Shown here: piece by piece, positions 53,657 through 63,265 of the stretch
Numbering within the stretch: the first letter of the stretch is position 1
Layout of the letters: each line of letters starts with the position of its first letter
Assembly (NCBI GenBank): GCA_049315325.1
Contig: JBMOKJ010000006.1
Span: forward strand, 1-64,000
From: CAXXIC01 sp049315325
GTDB taxonomy: Bacteria; Bacteroidota; Bacteroidia; Bacteroidales; UBA7332
DNA: 64,000 nt
Reading direction: 5' to 3'
Made by a program: the position numbers and the translations under genes
Notes under the pieces: model-generated
The model's input: the letters and a program-made list of their open reading frames with translations, nothing else
Told to the model about the DNA's origin: nothing
The model's database searches: none

Positions 53657-55621
53657 ATGGCACAGCAAAGAACACTGACCCCCTCAGAAATAAAACAACT
53701 GGAGATACAAGGCTGCTCTTCGGCTGATTGGTCGTTGGTCGTTGTGTCAGAAAATTTCCATATAAATCATATTCAAAATAGTCGATTTTCAGGAAAAATA
53801 TCTATCGGTGAATTTGGAGCAACACTTTACGAATCAGGAATATACAACTCGAAACTTCATACCTGCACAATCGGTAATCTATGCCTGATTGACAATGCTT
53901 TAATTTCTAATTATATCGTAGGAGAAAAGAGCATTATTCGAAATATTGGAGAGCTGTCTGTTACGTGCAAATCATCTTTCGGAAACGGCACAGAAGTGGC
54001 CGTACTCAACGAAACTGGTGGCCGAGAAGTGAAAATTTTCGACCAACTTTCGGCTCAGAATGCCTATTTTCAGGCATTTTACCGACATCGCCCCATACTA
54101 ATTGCTCGTTTTAAAGAAATGATTCAGCGATACGCCGAAAGCGTTTCTTCTGAAATAGGAACTGTTGGCACAAACTGTGAAATCTCAAATTGTCGTACGC
54201 TGAAGAATATCCGAGTTTGCGATTTTGGCATCATCAATGGAGCTAGTCGATTAGAAAATGGCACCATAAATAGTTCGGCAGATGCTCCAACGCACATCGG
54301 AGAAGATGTCATGGCCGAGAATTTCATCATTTCCTCTGCATCGAAAGTAGAATCGGGTACAATTCTCAAAAATGTATTTGTGGGGCAAGGCGTGCATTTA
54401 GCCTCTCGTTTCACGGCTTCGGAATCACTCTTTTTTAGTTATTGTCAGGGTGAAAATGGCGAGGCGTGTGCCATATTTGCAGGACCATTCACTGTAACTC
54501 ACCACAAATCGACACTGCTGATTGGCGGTTACTATTCGTATTTGAATGGAGGTAGCGGCACCAATCAGAGCAACCACCACTACCGCTTAGGTCCATTGCA
54601 CCATGGCATTATGGAGCGTGGCTGCAAAACCGCCAGCGACTCGTATCTCCTTTGGCCATCGCGCATTGGCGCATTTTCGTTAGTCTCTGGGCGACACAAA
54701 ATTCATGTTGATACTTCGAATCTGCCTTTCTCCTATTTAGTTGAAAATCAAGGCGAAACCTATCTCGTACCAGCTGCCACGTTGCGCAATATTGGAACCA
54801 CTCGCGATGCTCAAAAATGGGTGAAACGCGACACCCTGCAAATTGAGAAACGACTAGATAACATTAATTCTACTACGTTTTCACCATACACTGTTCAGAA
54901 AATAGAACAAGCGATACACCTTCTTCAAGAATTGCAAAACGAACAAGGATTTGGCGTCGAAATTTACAAATACAAAGGTGTGTTGATTAAAAACTCCTCG
55001 CTTCGAAAAGGAATTCTTATTTATGAAAATGTATTAATCAAATACCTTGGGGACAAACTATTACCTCAAATTATAGAGAATAAAAATCAGCATTTCCTTT
55101 CAATAATAGTTTCACTAATTCCTGTAAATAATGAAGGAATCGACACGTGGATTGACGTTTCAGGATTAATAGCCCCGAAGCGGAAAATTGACGAACTTTG
55201 TGAGCAAATTGAATCACAAATATTAAACTCAATTTCTGACGTAGAAGATGAATTCAATGCTATAAATGCAAATTTCGTACCCGATGAATGGGCTTGGATT
55301 GTTAATCGAGTTGAAGAAAGAATTGGCACAAAAGTGAGTTTATGGACCGCTGAAGATATCCATCTGTTTACGCTCGACTATCAAAAAGCAATTGAGAGCA
55401 TCTATCAAAATTTAGCGGACGATGCCCGAAAAGAGTTTGCCAATGATATTTCAATAAGTTCTGGCATTGATGGCGATGAATCAATCCGTTCAGCCGATTT
55501 CAATGCAGTCTGCGGTTTGTATGAGGAGCATCCGGTGGTTCAAAACCTGCAAAACGAACTTTTAGAGCGTAGAAAATGGGTTGAAGTCACTTTTGAATTC
55601 ATTTCGCATTTGAAAAATTAG
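53657..55621 (+). CDS. DUF4954-family protein, beta-helix-like
   Basis: Large (654 residues) cytoplasmic protein with no signal peptide, conserved in Bacteroidota. The first 400 residues contain hexapeptide-like turns (IGNLCLIDNALISNYIVGEKSI, ISNCRTLKNIRVCDFGIINGA split over several coils) that suggest a left-handed beta-helix like those of sugar-nucleotide acyltransferases and nucleotidyltransferase tails. The C-terminal 220 residues are helical (DEWAWIVNRVEERIGTKVS). Function unknown. It lies 12 bp after hflX and 50 bp before sppA. Confidence 0.85.
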   Translation: MAQQRTLTPSEIKQLEIQGCSSADWSLVVVSENFHINHIQNSRFSGKISIGEFGATLYESGIYNSKLHTCTIGNLCLIDNALISNYIVGEKSIIRNIGELSVTCKSSFGNGTEVAVLNETGGREVKIFDQLSAQNAYFQAFYRHRPILIARFKEMIQRYAESVSSEIGTVGTNCEISNCRTLKNIRVCDFGIINGASRLENGTINSSADAPTHIGEDVMAENFIISSASKVESGTILKNVFVGQGVHLASRFTASESLFFSYCQGENGEACAIFAGPFTVTHHKSTLLIGGYYSYLNGGSGTNQSNHHYRLGPLHHGIMERGCKTASDSYLLWPSRIGAFSLVSGRHKIHVDTSNLPFSYLVENQGETYLVPAATLRNIGTTRDAQKWVKRDTLQIEKRLDNINSTTFSPYTVQKIEQAIHLLQELQNEQGFGVEIYKYKGVLIKNSSLRKGILIYENVLIKYLGDKLLPQIIENKNQHFLSIIVSLIPVNNEGIDTWIDVSGLIAPKRKIDELCEQIESQILNSISDVEDEFNAINANFVPDEWAWIVNRVEERIGTKVSLWTAEDIHLFTLDYQKAIESIYQNLADDARKEFANDISISSGIDGDESIRSADFNAVCGLYEEHPVVQNLQNELLERRKWVEVTFEFISHLKN

Positions 55622-55671
55622 GTCAGTTTCAATAATTTAAATTATCTTCAACGCTTCAAAAAATAAATGTT

Positions 55672-57426
55672 ATGAAACAGTTTTTTAAATTTGCATTTGC
55701 CAGCGCTTTAGGCGTTTTTATGGCAGCTACGCTTATTTTTTGTCTTTCGATTGTTGCCGTTATTGGCATTATTTCGCAAACAGAGGATAAAAGTTTTTCA
55801 CTAAAGCCATTGTCTGTTCTTCATCTTAAACTTGAAGGTGAAATAGTAGAACGCTCGGAAGATAATCCGTTTGCTAAGGTGTTTTCAGACTATAAATCTG
55901 GCGCGCAAGGGCTCGACGATATTCTGAAAGCGATAGACAAAGCGGAGAACAACAAAAATATTAAAGGAATTTTTCTCGAGTTCAAACTTTCAGAAACGGG
56001 CTTAGCGACTTACGAAGAGATTCGTAATCGCTTGATTGAGTTTAAAAAATCGGGAAAATTTGTGGTCTCATACAGCGATATGTATTCACAAAAAGAGTAT
56101 TTTGTGGCAAGTGTTGCCGATTCTATATTCATCAATCCGGTGGGAATGATCGATTTCAGAGGATTGGGCGGTGAACCCGTATTTTTCAAAAAAGCACTCG
56201 ATAAGTTGGGTGTTGAGATGCAAATTTTCAAAGTTGGAACCTATAAATCGGCAGTAGAACCATTCACTTGCGAAAAAATGAGTGATGCCAACCGTGCTCA
56301 AGTGACCGAATACCTCAATGGGTTGTGGAAACACATGGTCAATTCGATTGCCGTTAGTCGTAAAATCAGCGAAGATAGCCTACAAGCTTATGCCAATCGT
56401 GGCATTACGTTGCAATCGACTGATGTGTTGATGAAGCTCAAATTTGCTGATAAGATGATTTATCGCACTGATGTGTGGAGTCATTTGAAGAAAATGGCTA
56501 AATCGGATATCAACGACGAAGACAAAGGGCTGGTTGCTGTAGAAGATTTAGATAAAGTGACTGACGATTCTCCTGCGTCGGGCGAAACTATCGCTTTGGT
56601 TTATGCCGCTGGCGATATCGATGGCGGAAAAAATGCTGGAATCCAGAGCGATCAATTGGCGAAAGAGTTGGCAAAAGTCAAAAATGACTCAACCGTTAAA
56701 GCTGTCGTTTTACGAGTGAATTCTCCTGGAGGAAGTGCTTTTGGCTCTGAACAAATCTGGCACGAAGTAGCCGAAATCGTGAAGAAAAAACCAGTTGTGG
56801 TGTCGATGGGCGACTATGCGGCATCGGGAGGATATTATATCTCTTGTCCTGCAACGGCTATTGTGGCGCAGCCAACTACCATCACTGGTTCGATTGGAAT
56901 ATTCGGTATGTTGCCCAATGTGAGCAAATTGACTGATAAACTGGGAATTACCTTCGACGAAGTTTCGACCAATACGTTTGCAACTACGCCAAGCATCAAC
57001 CGACCGATGCGAGCCGACGAGAAAATTCTCTTTCAATCGTACATCGAAAAAGGATACAATCTTTTCGTGAAACGTTGTGCTGATGGACGAGAAGTCACTA
57101 CCGAAAAGATTGAGTCTGTGGCTCAAGGCCACGTGTGGACTGGAGAAAAAGCTCTTAAACTAGGATTAGTCGATAAATTGGGAGGAATTGAAACCGCTAT
57201 AAAATTGGCAGCTCAAAAGGCAAAATTGAAAGATTATCAAATCGAGAATTTTCCACGGAAAAAGGAGTTTTACGAAAAACTTATGGAAGATATTTCGACT
57301 GAAGCATCAATGGCTTTGGCTAAATTCTATTTCGGAGAAAATTTCAAACATTACTTAACGCTACAAAATATACAACAACAAAAACCAATACAGGCACGTT
57401 TGCCTTATATATTGGAGATTGAATAA
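55672..57426 (+). CDS. sppA: Signal peptide peptidase SppA, 67K type
   Basis: Membrane-anchored Ser/Lys protease that degrades leftover signal peptides. One N-terminal membrane helix (about 10-36). Tandem S49 domains in one chain: the first provides the general base Lys192 (VGTYKSAVEPFTCE), the second the nucleophile Ser385 (GDYAASGGYY), preceded by LRVNSPGGSA. 584 residues, as in the two-domain E. coli type. The stop is 9 bp before the lpxK start. Confidence 0.95.
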   Translation: MKQFFKFAFASALGVFMAATLIFCLSIVAVIGIISQTEDKSFSLKPLSVLHLKLEGEIVERSEDNPFAKVFSDYKSGAQGLDDILKAIDKAENNKNIKGIFLEFKLSETGLATYEEIRNRLIEFKKSGKFVVSYSDMYSQKEYFVASVADSIFINPVGMIDFRGLGGEPVFFKKALDKLGVEMQIFKVGTYKSAVEPFTCEKMSDANRAQVTEYLNGLWKHMVNSIAVSRKISEDSLQAYANRGITLQSTDVLMKLKFADKMIYRTDVWSHLKKMAKSDINDEDKGLVAVEDLDKVTDDSPASGETIALVYAAGDIDGGKNAGIQSDQLAKELAKVKNDSTVKAVVLRVNSPGGSAFGSEQIWHEVAEIVKKKPVVVSMGDYAASGGYYISCPATAIVAQPTTITGSIGIFGMLPNVSKLTDKLGITFDEVSTNTFATTPSINRPMRADEKILFQSYIEKGYNLFVKRCADGREVTTEKIESVAQGHVWTGEKALKLGLVDKLGGIETAIKLAAQKAKLKDYQIENFPRKKEFYEKLMEDISTEASMALAKFYFGENFKHYLTLQNIQQQKPIQARLPYILEIE

Positions 57427-57435
57427 CAAAAATTG

Positions 57436-58542
57436 ATGCACGAAGAATTACCAAAAATTAACAAAGCTCTGCTTCCTTTCTCTTTTCTTTTCGGAATTGG
57501 GGTGGAGATTCGCAATAAACTTTTCGACTGGGGAATCATAAAATCTGAGTCGTTCGACATTCCTGTCATTTGTGTCGGGAACCTCACTGTCGGCGGCACA
57601 GGGAAAACACCTCACACCGAATATTTGGTTTCTATTCTTCATAAAAAATATTCTGTTGCAGTGCTGAGTCGAGGCTACAAAAGAGAAACAACAGGTTTCG
57701 TTTTGGCTAACAAAGAGACCTCGGTGCTCGAAATTGGCGATGAACCTTATCAAATCAAACAGAAATTTTTCAATATCATGGTGGCGGTGTGCGAAGATCG
57801 CCGCGAAGGCATTCGCCAATTGATGGCGCTGAATCCAAAGCTCAATGTGATAATCCTTGACGATGCGTTCCAACACCGTTATGTGAAGCCAGGACTTTCC
57901 ATTTTGCTGATGGACAACAACCGAAAAATCTACGAAGATAAATTACTTCCTGCTGGTCGACTTCGCGAACCGCTTTGGGCAAAAGAACGTGCCGATATTA
58001 TGATTGTGACTAAATGCCCTGTAGATACGAAACCGATGGATATTCGCATTACGTCGAAATATTTGGAGCCACGACCTCATCAGTCGCTCTTTTTCTCCTC
58101 GATTCATTATGGTGATGTGATGCCTCTGTTTGCTGGTGGTGGAATGGCTTTTGGTCGAAGATTGTCGGATATTAATAAGAAAACCGAGACAATATTGCTT
58201 GTTACGGGGATTGCTTCTACCAAAAAACTGGTGAGCGATTTGATGCACTACACCACTCATTTGCAAGAGATCCGTTTCCCAGACCATTACAACTTCGAGC
58301 AAAAAGACCTTGAATTGATTGAAGAGACATTTAACAAAATAACTACACCAGAGAAGATGATTCTGGTGACCGAAAAAGATGCGGTCAGACTTCAGCAAAT
58401 GCCGAATTTGTCGGAGTCGCTCAAGAAATCGATTTACTACCTCCGCATTGAGATTAAGTTTTTAGAGAATAAGAGATTAGAGTTTAACGAAAGAGTGTAT
58501 GAGTATGTTAGAAATCATCAACGAAACAGCGATTTACCTTAA
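57436..58542 (+). CDS. lpxK: Tetraacyldisaccharide 4'-kinase
   Basis: Phosphorylates the 4' position of the lipid A precursor. Starts MHEELPKINKAL; the upstream TTG is not favoured. The P-loop VGGTGKTP (52-59) follows CVGNLT; DDAFQHRYV (the D-D-x-F-Q-H signature) lies near 140 and a conserved LLPAGRLREP follows. 368 residues. The 3' end overlaps the next gene by up to 44 bp, showing tight translational coupling. Confidence 0.95.
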   Translation: MHEELPKINKALLPFSFLFGIGVEIRNKLFDWGIIKSESFDIPVICVGNLTVGGTGKTPHTEYLVSILHKKYSVAVLSRGYKRETTGFVLANKETSVLEIGDEPYQIKQKFFNIMVAVCEDRREGIRQLMALNPKLNVIILDDAFQHRYVKPGLSILLMDNNRKIYEDKLLPAGRLREPLWAKERADIMIVTKCPVDTKPMDIRITSKYLEPRPHQSLFFSSIHYGDVMPLFAGGGMAFGRRLSDINKKTETILLVTGIASTKKLVSDLMHYTTHLQEIRFPDHYNFEQKDLELIEETFNKITTPEKMILVTEKDAVRLQQMPNLSESLKKSIYYLRIEIKFLENKRLEFNERVYEYVRNHQRNSDLP

Positions 58543-59317
58543 AGGGGTAATGAAGTCATCGCCAGAGACAGCCATTATTTTGGGCTCAGGTTTAGGCGAA
58601 TTAGTGAATCACATCGAAGACAAACAAGAGATTGTTTACGAAGATATACCGAATTTCCCCGTATCGACAGTAGAAGGTCATAGCGGAAAAATTATTTTCG
58701 GAAAATTAGGCGGAAAAGATATTTTAGCGATGCAAGGTCGCTTCCATTACTACGAAGGTTATGACATGAAAAAAGTAACTTTCCCAGTGCGTGTGATGAA
58801 GGCGATTGGTATCAAAAATCTCTTTGTGTCGAACGCAGCAGGTGGTATGAATCCTGATTTTGTGGTCGGAGATATTATGTTAATAAACGACCACATCAAC
58901 CTTTTCCCGGAACATCCCTTGCGTGGCAAAAACCACAAAGAGTTGGGTGTTCGTTTCCTCGATATGCACGATACGTATTCGAAGAAATTCCTGAAAATGG
59001 CGGAAGAGATTGCTACTGCTAATAACATCAAAGTTCAAAAAGGCGTTTACATTGGTTCGCAAGGACCAACATTCGAAACACCTGCCGAATACAAATATTT
59101 TCACATCATCGGTGGCGATGCGGTTGGTATGTCCACCGTGCCAGAGGTGATTGTGGCAAAACATGGCGACATGGAGGTGTTTGCGGTGTCGATTATCACC
59201 GATATGTGGTACGATGGCAAACCAGTGGAAGTGTCGCACGAAGAGGTGCTCGAAGCTGCAAATAGTGCGCAGCCAAAGATGACACTGATCATGAAAGAGT
59301 TGCTCAAACAAATTTAA
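58499..59317 (+). CDS. punA: Purine nucleoside phosphorylase
   Basis: Trimeric-type PNP (class I) that cleaves guanosine and inosine with phosphate for purine salvage. Motifs: ILGSGLGEL, VEGHSGKIIFG, QGRFHYYEGYDM, SNAAGGMNPDF, GPTFETPAEYKYF, GMSTVPEVIVAKH. Two in-frame starts, ATG 58499 and ATG 58505, both inside the end of lpxK. 272 residues, normal. Ends 4 bp before thiL. Confidence 0.96.
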   Translation: MSMLEIINETAIYLKGVMKSSPETAIILGSGLGELVNHIEDKQEIVYEDIPNFPVSTVEGHSGKIIFGKLGGKDILAMQGRFHYYEGYDMKKVTFPVRVMKAIGIKNLFVSNAAGGMNPDFVVGDIMLINDHINLFPEHPLRGKNHKELGVRFLDMHDTYSKKFLKMAEEIATANNIKVQKGVYIGSQGPTFETPAEYKYFHIIGGDAVGMSTVPEVIVAKHGDMEVFAVSIITDMWYDGKPVEVSHEEVLEAANSAQPKMTLIMKELLKQI

Positions 59318-59321
59318 AAGA

Positions 59322-60353
59322 ATGTCAGAACTAAGAACAGAAATATCTTCTTTAGGCGAATTCAAACTGATCGATCACTTGACGAAAGGATTTGAACTCA
59401 AAAACGGCTCTTCGCAAAAAGGCGTTGGCGACGATGCTGCGGTACTCGATTATGCAGGCAAGCAGATATTGGTAACCACCGACTTATTGCTCGAAGGCAT
59501 CCATTTCGACCTCACTTACGTTCCGATGAAACATTTGGGTTACAAAGCGGCGGTGGTCAATTTTTCGGATATTTTTGCGATGAATGGTCAGCCCAAGCAG
59601 TTGACGGTGTCGATTGGCGTTTCGAAACGTTTTTCGGTCGAAGATTTAGAATTGCTCTATTCGGGCATTCAGTTGGCTTGCGAGCAATACAGTGTTGATT
59701 TGGTGGGTGGCGACACCTCTGCTTCGATGACAGGACTCACAATTTCTGTGACTTGCATTGGCGAAGCAGATAAGAACGCAATTGTTTATCGAAACGGAGC
59801 TAAAGAGAACGATTTGATTTGCGTAACCGGTGATTTGGGTGCGGCTTACATGGGTTTGCAACTGTTGGAGCGTGAGAAAACGGTATTCAAAGGTGAAGCG
59901 GAATTCAATCCCGATTTTGCTGGAAAAGAATATCTACTCGAACGTCAACTAAAACCCGAAGCGCGTGGCGACATAATAGCTGAATTAGATTCGAATGGGA
60001 TTTTGCCCACTTCTATGATTGATGTTTCAGACGGGTTGTCATCGGAACTGCTACACATTTGTTCGCAGAGCAAAGTGGGTTGTCGTGTTTATGAAGAGCG
60101 CATTCCTATCGATTATCAAACTGCGATTTTGGCAGAAGAGTTCAATATGAATCTTGTAACAGCAGCGTTGAATGGTGGCGAAGATTACGAGTTACTGTTC
60201 ACTGTGCCGTTGGAGTTACACGATAGAATTGAGTCTATCAAGGGAGTTCGAGTGATTGGTCACATCACCAACGAGTCGCTCGGAAACTGTCTGATAACAC
60301 GTGATGGCTCAGAAATCACACTTAAAGCTCAAGGCTGGAATTCGGTAGAGTGA
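59322..60353 (+). CDS. thiL: Thiamine-monophosphate kinase
   Basis: Phosphorylates thiamine monophosphate to the active diphosphate cofactor. Typical PurM-like fold markers: GVGDDAAVLDY near 34, TTDLLLEGIHFDL near 50, NFSDIFAMNGQPKQL, GGDTSAS and DVSDGLSSELLHI. 343 residues. Last gene of the operon, with a strong terminator 24 bp after the stop. Confidence 0.96.
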   Translation: MSELRTEISSLGEFKLIDHLTKGFELKNGSSQKGVGDDAAVLDYAGKQILVTTDLLLEGIHFDLTYVPMKHLGYKAAVVNFSDIFAMNGQPKQLTVSIGVSKRFSVEDLELLYSGIQLACEQYSVDLVGGDTSASMTGLTISVTCIGEADKNAIVYRNGAKENDLICVTGDLGAAYMGLQLLEREKTVFKGEAEFNPDFAGKEYLLERQLKPEARGDIIAELDSNGILPTSMIDVSDGLSSELLHICSQSKVGCRVYEERIPIDYQTAILAEEFNMNLVTAALNGGEDYELLFTVPLELHDRIESIKGVRVIGHITNESLGNCLITRDGSEITLKAQGWNSVE

Positions 60354-60377
60354 CACCGACTGACAATAAAATATACT

Positions 60378-60413
60378 TGCCCCGAAGTAGATTGCTGCTC
60401 GGGGCATTTTTTT
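60378..60413 (+). terminator. Terminator after thiL
   Basis: TGCCCCGA (60378-60385) pairs with TCGGGGCA (60399-60406), then TTTTTTT. A textbook intrinsic terminator ending the hflX-thiL operon. Confidence 0.88.
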
Positions 60414-60438
60414 GAATTTCACTAATAGATTTGTAACG

Positions 60439-61809
60439 ATGAATTTCCCCAAATTAGGCGTTAACGCAGAGATAAACCAAGCCCTCGAGGCAAATAAAAT
60501 TACTAGACCGACTGAAATTCAGGCGAAAGCAATTCTGCACATTTTCAAAAACGGAGGTGATTTGGTAGCCGTTGCACAGACTGGAACTGGAAAAACTGCG
60601 GCATTTTGTTTGCCTATTTTGCAAAGTATCGATTCGAAATCTACACATATTCAGGCATTGGTACTTGTCCCAACTCGAGAATTAGGGCAGCAGGTGGCTC
60701 GTGAGTTTTTTCTCTTTTCGAAGTTTTTGCCTCGCATTTTTACCGAAGCCGTTTATGGCGGATCGCCCATTGCTGATCAGGTGGCGAAACTGAAGCGTTC
60801 GACGCACGTAGTAGTTGCCACACCAGGTCGTCTGCTCGACTTATTGGAGCGTAACGCATTGAGTTTAGCGCATCTTCGCTATGTTGTGCTAGATGAGGCC
60901 GATGAGATGATTAATATGGGCTTTAAGGAGGAGATTGATCGTGTGTTGGCTCAAACTCCTGCAAGTGCCACAAAGCTTCTCTTTACGGCAACTATGCCAA
61001 CCGATGTGAAGGCTTTGATTAGAGACTACCTTAAAGCTGATTTCACCGAAATTCGCATCAATGCAGATGAAAAGGTGAATGAAAATATTGAACACCACTA
61101 CGCAATTTTCCAAAAAGGACGTAAGTTGGAAATACTGAAATCGTTTCTTCTCGAACGAATGGAGCAGCGAGGAATTGTCTTTTGTCGCACTAAAACGGAC
61201 GCTAAACGATTAGCCAAACAGCTTGCCGGATTTGCGGTGACTGCCGATGCGATTCACGGTAATCTGAATCAAGAGATGCGGGAGAAAGTGATGCGCGGCT
61301 TCAAAAAAGGACGAATCAATCTACTGATTGCTACCGATATTGCTGCTCGTGGTATCGATGTGAAGGAACTCGATTACATCGTTCATTTCGATTTGCCCGA
61401 AAAAGCTGAGCAATACACGCACCGAAGCGGTCGTACGGCCCGTGCAGGACAATCAGGTATCTCGGTTTGCCTCATAGTCAAAGAGGAGATGAATGAAATC
61501 AAAGCGTTGGAAACAGCTCTTTCAATTGAATTTTCACGATTGGAAGTGAAGCCTTTTACTGAAAAGAGAGACGAATCGCCTATTACGATGTTTATGAATA
61601 TGGGCTTTGTGCAAGGTTTCGACGACCGCAGTCTAACCGATTACCTGGTAGAAGAAGCAGGTCTCTCACCTGCTGATATAACGAATGTCTTGGTTGAAGA
61701 CGAGCATTCTCGGTTTGTAGTGCCTACCTATTTAGAACAACAGATTTTGCTGAATCTGAAAGGAATAAAACTGAGTCACCGCAATATGCGATTGTGGAGA
61801 AAAGAATAA
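60439..61809 (+). CDS. DEAD-box RNA helicase
   Basis: ATP-dependent RNA unwinding, probably in ribosome assembly or RNA decay. ATG 60439 is chosen because the longer frame would begin with TTG inside the T-run of the thiL terminator. Motifs in order: ITRPTEIQ (Q), AQTGTGKTA (I), PTRELGQQ (Ia), TPGRLLD (Ib), DEAD (II), TATMP (III), VFCRTKTDA, ATDIAARGIDV (V), HRSGRTARAG (VI). The C-terminal 80 residues (LVEEAGLSPADITNVLVED...) follow the helicase core and may bind RNA or protein. 456 residues. Confidence 0.94.
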   Translation: MNFPKLGVNAEINQALEANKITRPTEIQAKAILHIFKNGGDLVAVAQTGTGKTAAFCLPILQSIDSKSTHIQALVLVPTRELGQQVAREFFLFSKFLPRIFTEAVYGGSPIADQVAKLKRSTHVVVATPGRLLDLLERNALSLAHLRYVVLDEADEMINMGFKEEIDRVLAQTPASATKLLFTATMPTDVKALIRDYLKADFTEIRINADEKVNENIEHHYAIFQKGRKLEILKSFLLERMEQRGIVFCRTKTDAKRLAKQLAGFAVTADAIHGNLNQEMREKVMRGFKKGRINLLIATDIAARGIDVKELDYIVHFDLPEKAEQYTHRSGRTARAGQSGISVCLIVKEEMNEIKALETALSIEFSRLEVKPFTEKRDESPITMFMNMGFVQGFDDRSLTDYLVEEAGLSPADITNVLVEDEHSRFVVPTYLEQQILLNLKGIKLSHRNMRLWRKE

Positions 61810-61862
61810 TTTTCCAAACAATCCCCTTTGTTTCGTTGTTTTACAGACCAAACTTATAAACA

Positions 61863-62336
61863 ATGGAACTAAAAATAACTGCATATCCCTTTGGCGAACG
61901 TCCACAAGCCACTATCCCAGTGCCCCAATTTCTTATAGCCGTGGGTGAAGAACGAATTCGTGCAATGGTAAATCGTCACTACGATTTGTTGCGAGAAAGC
62001 TCAATCAAAGATATTTTTCCAACTACAGACGAAGCGTTTGATTTAGCAAAAAAGCACTCTGCCGATTTTGTGATTCAAATTTGTGGTGGTCCTGACTACT
62101 TCAACCAAAACCGTGGGAGACCAATGCTTTCCAACCGTCACCAGCCCTTCAAAATCACTCCCGAAGCACGCGTCGTGTGGCTCGAGTGTTACCGGCAGGC
62201 GATTCTCGAACTCGACATTGCAGAAGAGTTGATTGTTTCGTTTTGGAACTATGTCAACGTCTTCTCAAATTGGATGGTGAATACGCCGTCGAAATCGACT
62301 GGTTTTACGACCGCATTCCAATTGCCGAAACGATAA
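61863..62336 (+). CDS. Truncated (2/2) haemoglobin-like globin
   Basis: Small haem protein of the group II-like bacterial globins, usually involved in oxygen or nitric oxide handling. The signature HQPFKITPEARVVWLECYRQAI (split: NRHQPFKITP then ARVVWLECY, about 92-110) carries the proximal His and the conserved Trp; CGGPDYFNQNRGRP precedes it and VNRHYDLL lies in the B helix. 157 residues, with about 20 extra residues at each end compared with the shortest family members. Followed by a terminator shared with the convergent ppa gene. Confidence 0.85.
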   Translation: MELKITAYPFGERPQATIPVPQFLIAVGEERIRAMVNRHYDLLRESSIKDIFPTTDEAFDLAKKHSADFVIQICGGPDYFNQNRGRPMLSNRHQPFKITPEARVVWLECYRQAILELDIAEELIVSFWNYVNVFSNWMVNTPSKSTGFTTAFQLPKR

Positions 62337-62340
62337 ATAT

Positions 62341-62376
62341 AAAACCCCGAATTAGAGTTTATCTGTTCGGGGTTTT
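62341..62376. terminator. Terminator between globin gene and ppa
   Basis: AAAACCCCGAA (62341-62351) pairs with TTCGGGGTTTT (62366-62376), 11 bp with a 14-nt loop; A/T flanks on both sides let it act in both directions between the convergent genes. Confidence 0.8.
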
Positions 62377-62400
62377 GGTTTCCTATAGAGATTGACTCGA

Positions 62401-63081
62401 TTATTTCACTCCTTGTAGGAATTGATCTAAGCGTTCGAATCGGTTTTTGTAGTCTTCGGTGGAGCGACGGATAATCTCGTGTGCTTCTTCGACATCGAAT
62501 GTGTCTGTTATCTGCACATTCGCTTTCTCGCCCGGCAGGTCTTTGTAGGTCAAGAAGTAGTGTTTCATACGCTCTACAACGACTTCTGGACAATCTTTGA
62601 TGCTGCGGTAGTTGCCATATATAGCATCGTTCATCAGCACAGCAATGATTTTATCGTCCGACTCGTTTCCGTCAATCATGCGAAATCCGCCAATCGGAAT
62701 AGCCTGCACAAGGATATCACCGTGCGAAATCGTGTTCATAGTCAACACACAGATGTCTATCGGGTCACTGTCTCCCACAATGTCTTTCAGTTGTGTTCTT
62801 TCCATGGTGTGTTCTGCCACTTTGCTGCCGCTAAATGTTTGCGGAATAAAGCCATAAAGGGCAGGCACAACGTTTGAATACTTCTGTGGGCGGTCGATTT
62901 TAAGGTAACCTGATGTCTTGTCAACTTCGTATTTTACGGTGTCGGTGGGTACGATTTCGATAAAAGCTGTCAATACACTTGGCGCACCTTCGCCTATATC
63001 AACCCCGTGCCACGGATGTGACTTGTAGCGCAATCCCATCAGTTTGCCGATAGGATCCATAATTTGATTCTTCATATTCAT
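62401..63081 (-). CDS. ppa: Inorganic pyrophosphatase, family I
   Basis: Hydrolyses pyrophosphate to drive biosynthetic reactions. Motifs: VKYEVDKTSGYLKIDRP, YGFIPQTF, and the metal-binding DSDPIDICVL (D-x-D-P-x-D). 226 residues; MNMKN has two nearby ATGs (63081 and 63075) that cannot be separated. The family I enzyme is more often about 175-220 residues, so this is at the long end, with a helical C-terminal addition. Confidence 0.94.
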   Translation of the reverse strand: MNMKNQIMDPIGKLMGLRYKSHPWHGVDIGEGAPSVLTAFIEIVPTDTVKYEVDKTSGYLKIDRPQKYSNVVPALYGFIPQTFSGSKVAEHTMERTQLKDIVGDSDPIDICVLTMNTISHGDILVQAIPIGGFRMIDGNESDDKIIAVLMNDAIYGNYRSIKDCPEVVVERMKHYFLTYKDLPGEKANVQITDTFDVEEAHEIIRRSTEDYKNRFERLDQFLQGVK

Positions 63082-63214
63082 TGTTTCAATTTTATGCTAA
63101 GCGAAAAACTAACCGAAGATGTTTGGTCAGTATCATCGGTACTAAGATAATTTATTTGTAGATACAACCTCTCAATTTTTTGATAAAAAATATGATGCAA
63201 TAACTATTATGATA

Positions 63215-63252
63215 AAAAATCCCCGAAACAGCTCATCTGGTCGGGGATTTTT
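63215..63252 (-). terminator. Terminator after the MFS gene
   Basis: AAAAATCCCCGA (63215-63226) pairs with TCGGGGATTTTT (63241-63252), 12 bp with a 14-nt loop; on the minus strand it lies 13 bp beyond the MFS stop codon. Its core is like those of the other CCCCGA hairpins at 28515, 60378 and 62341. Confidence 0.8.
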
Positions 63253-63265
63253 GAAACAAATTCTT

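Noticed and set aside
60412..60438. Longer N-terminus for the DEAD-box helicase beginning at TTG 60412
   Set aside because: The TTG lies inside the T-run of the thiL terminator, and the conserved protein begins at ATG 60439.
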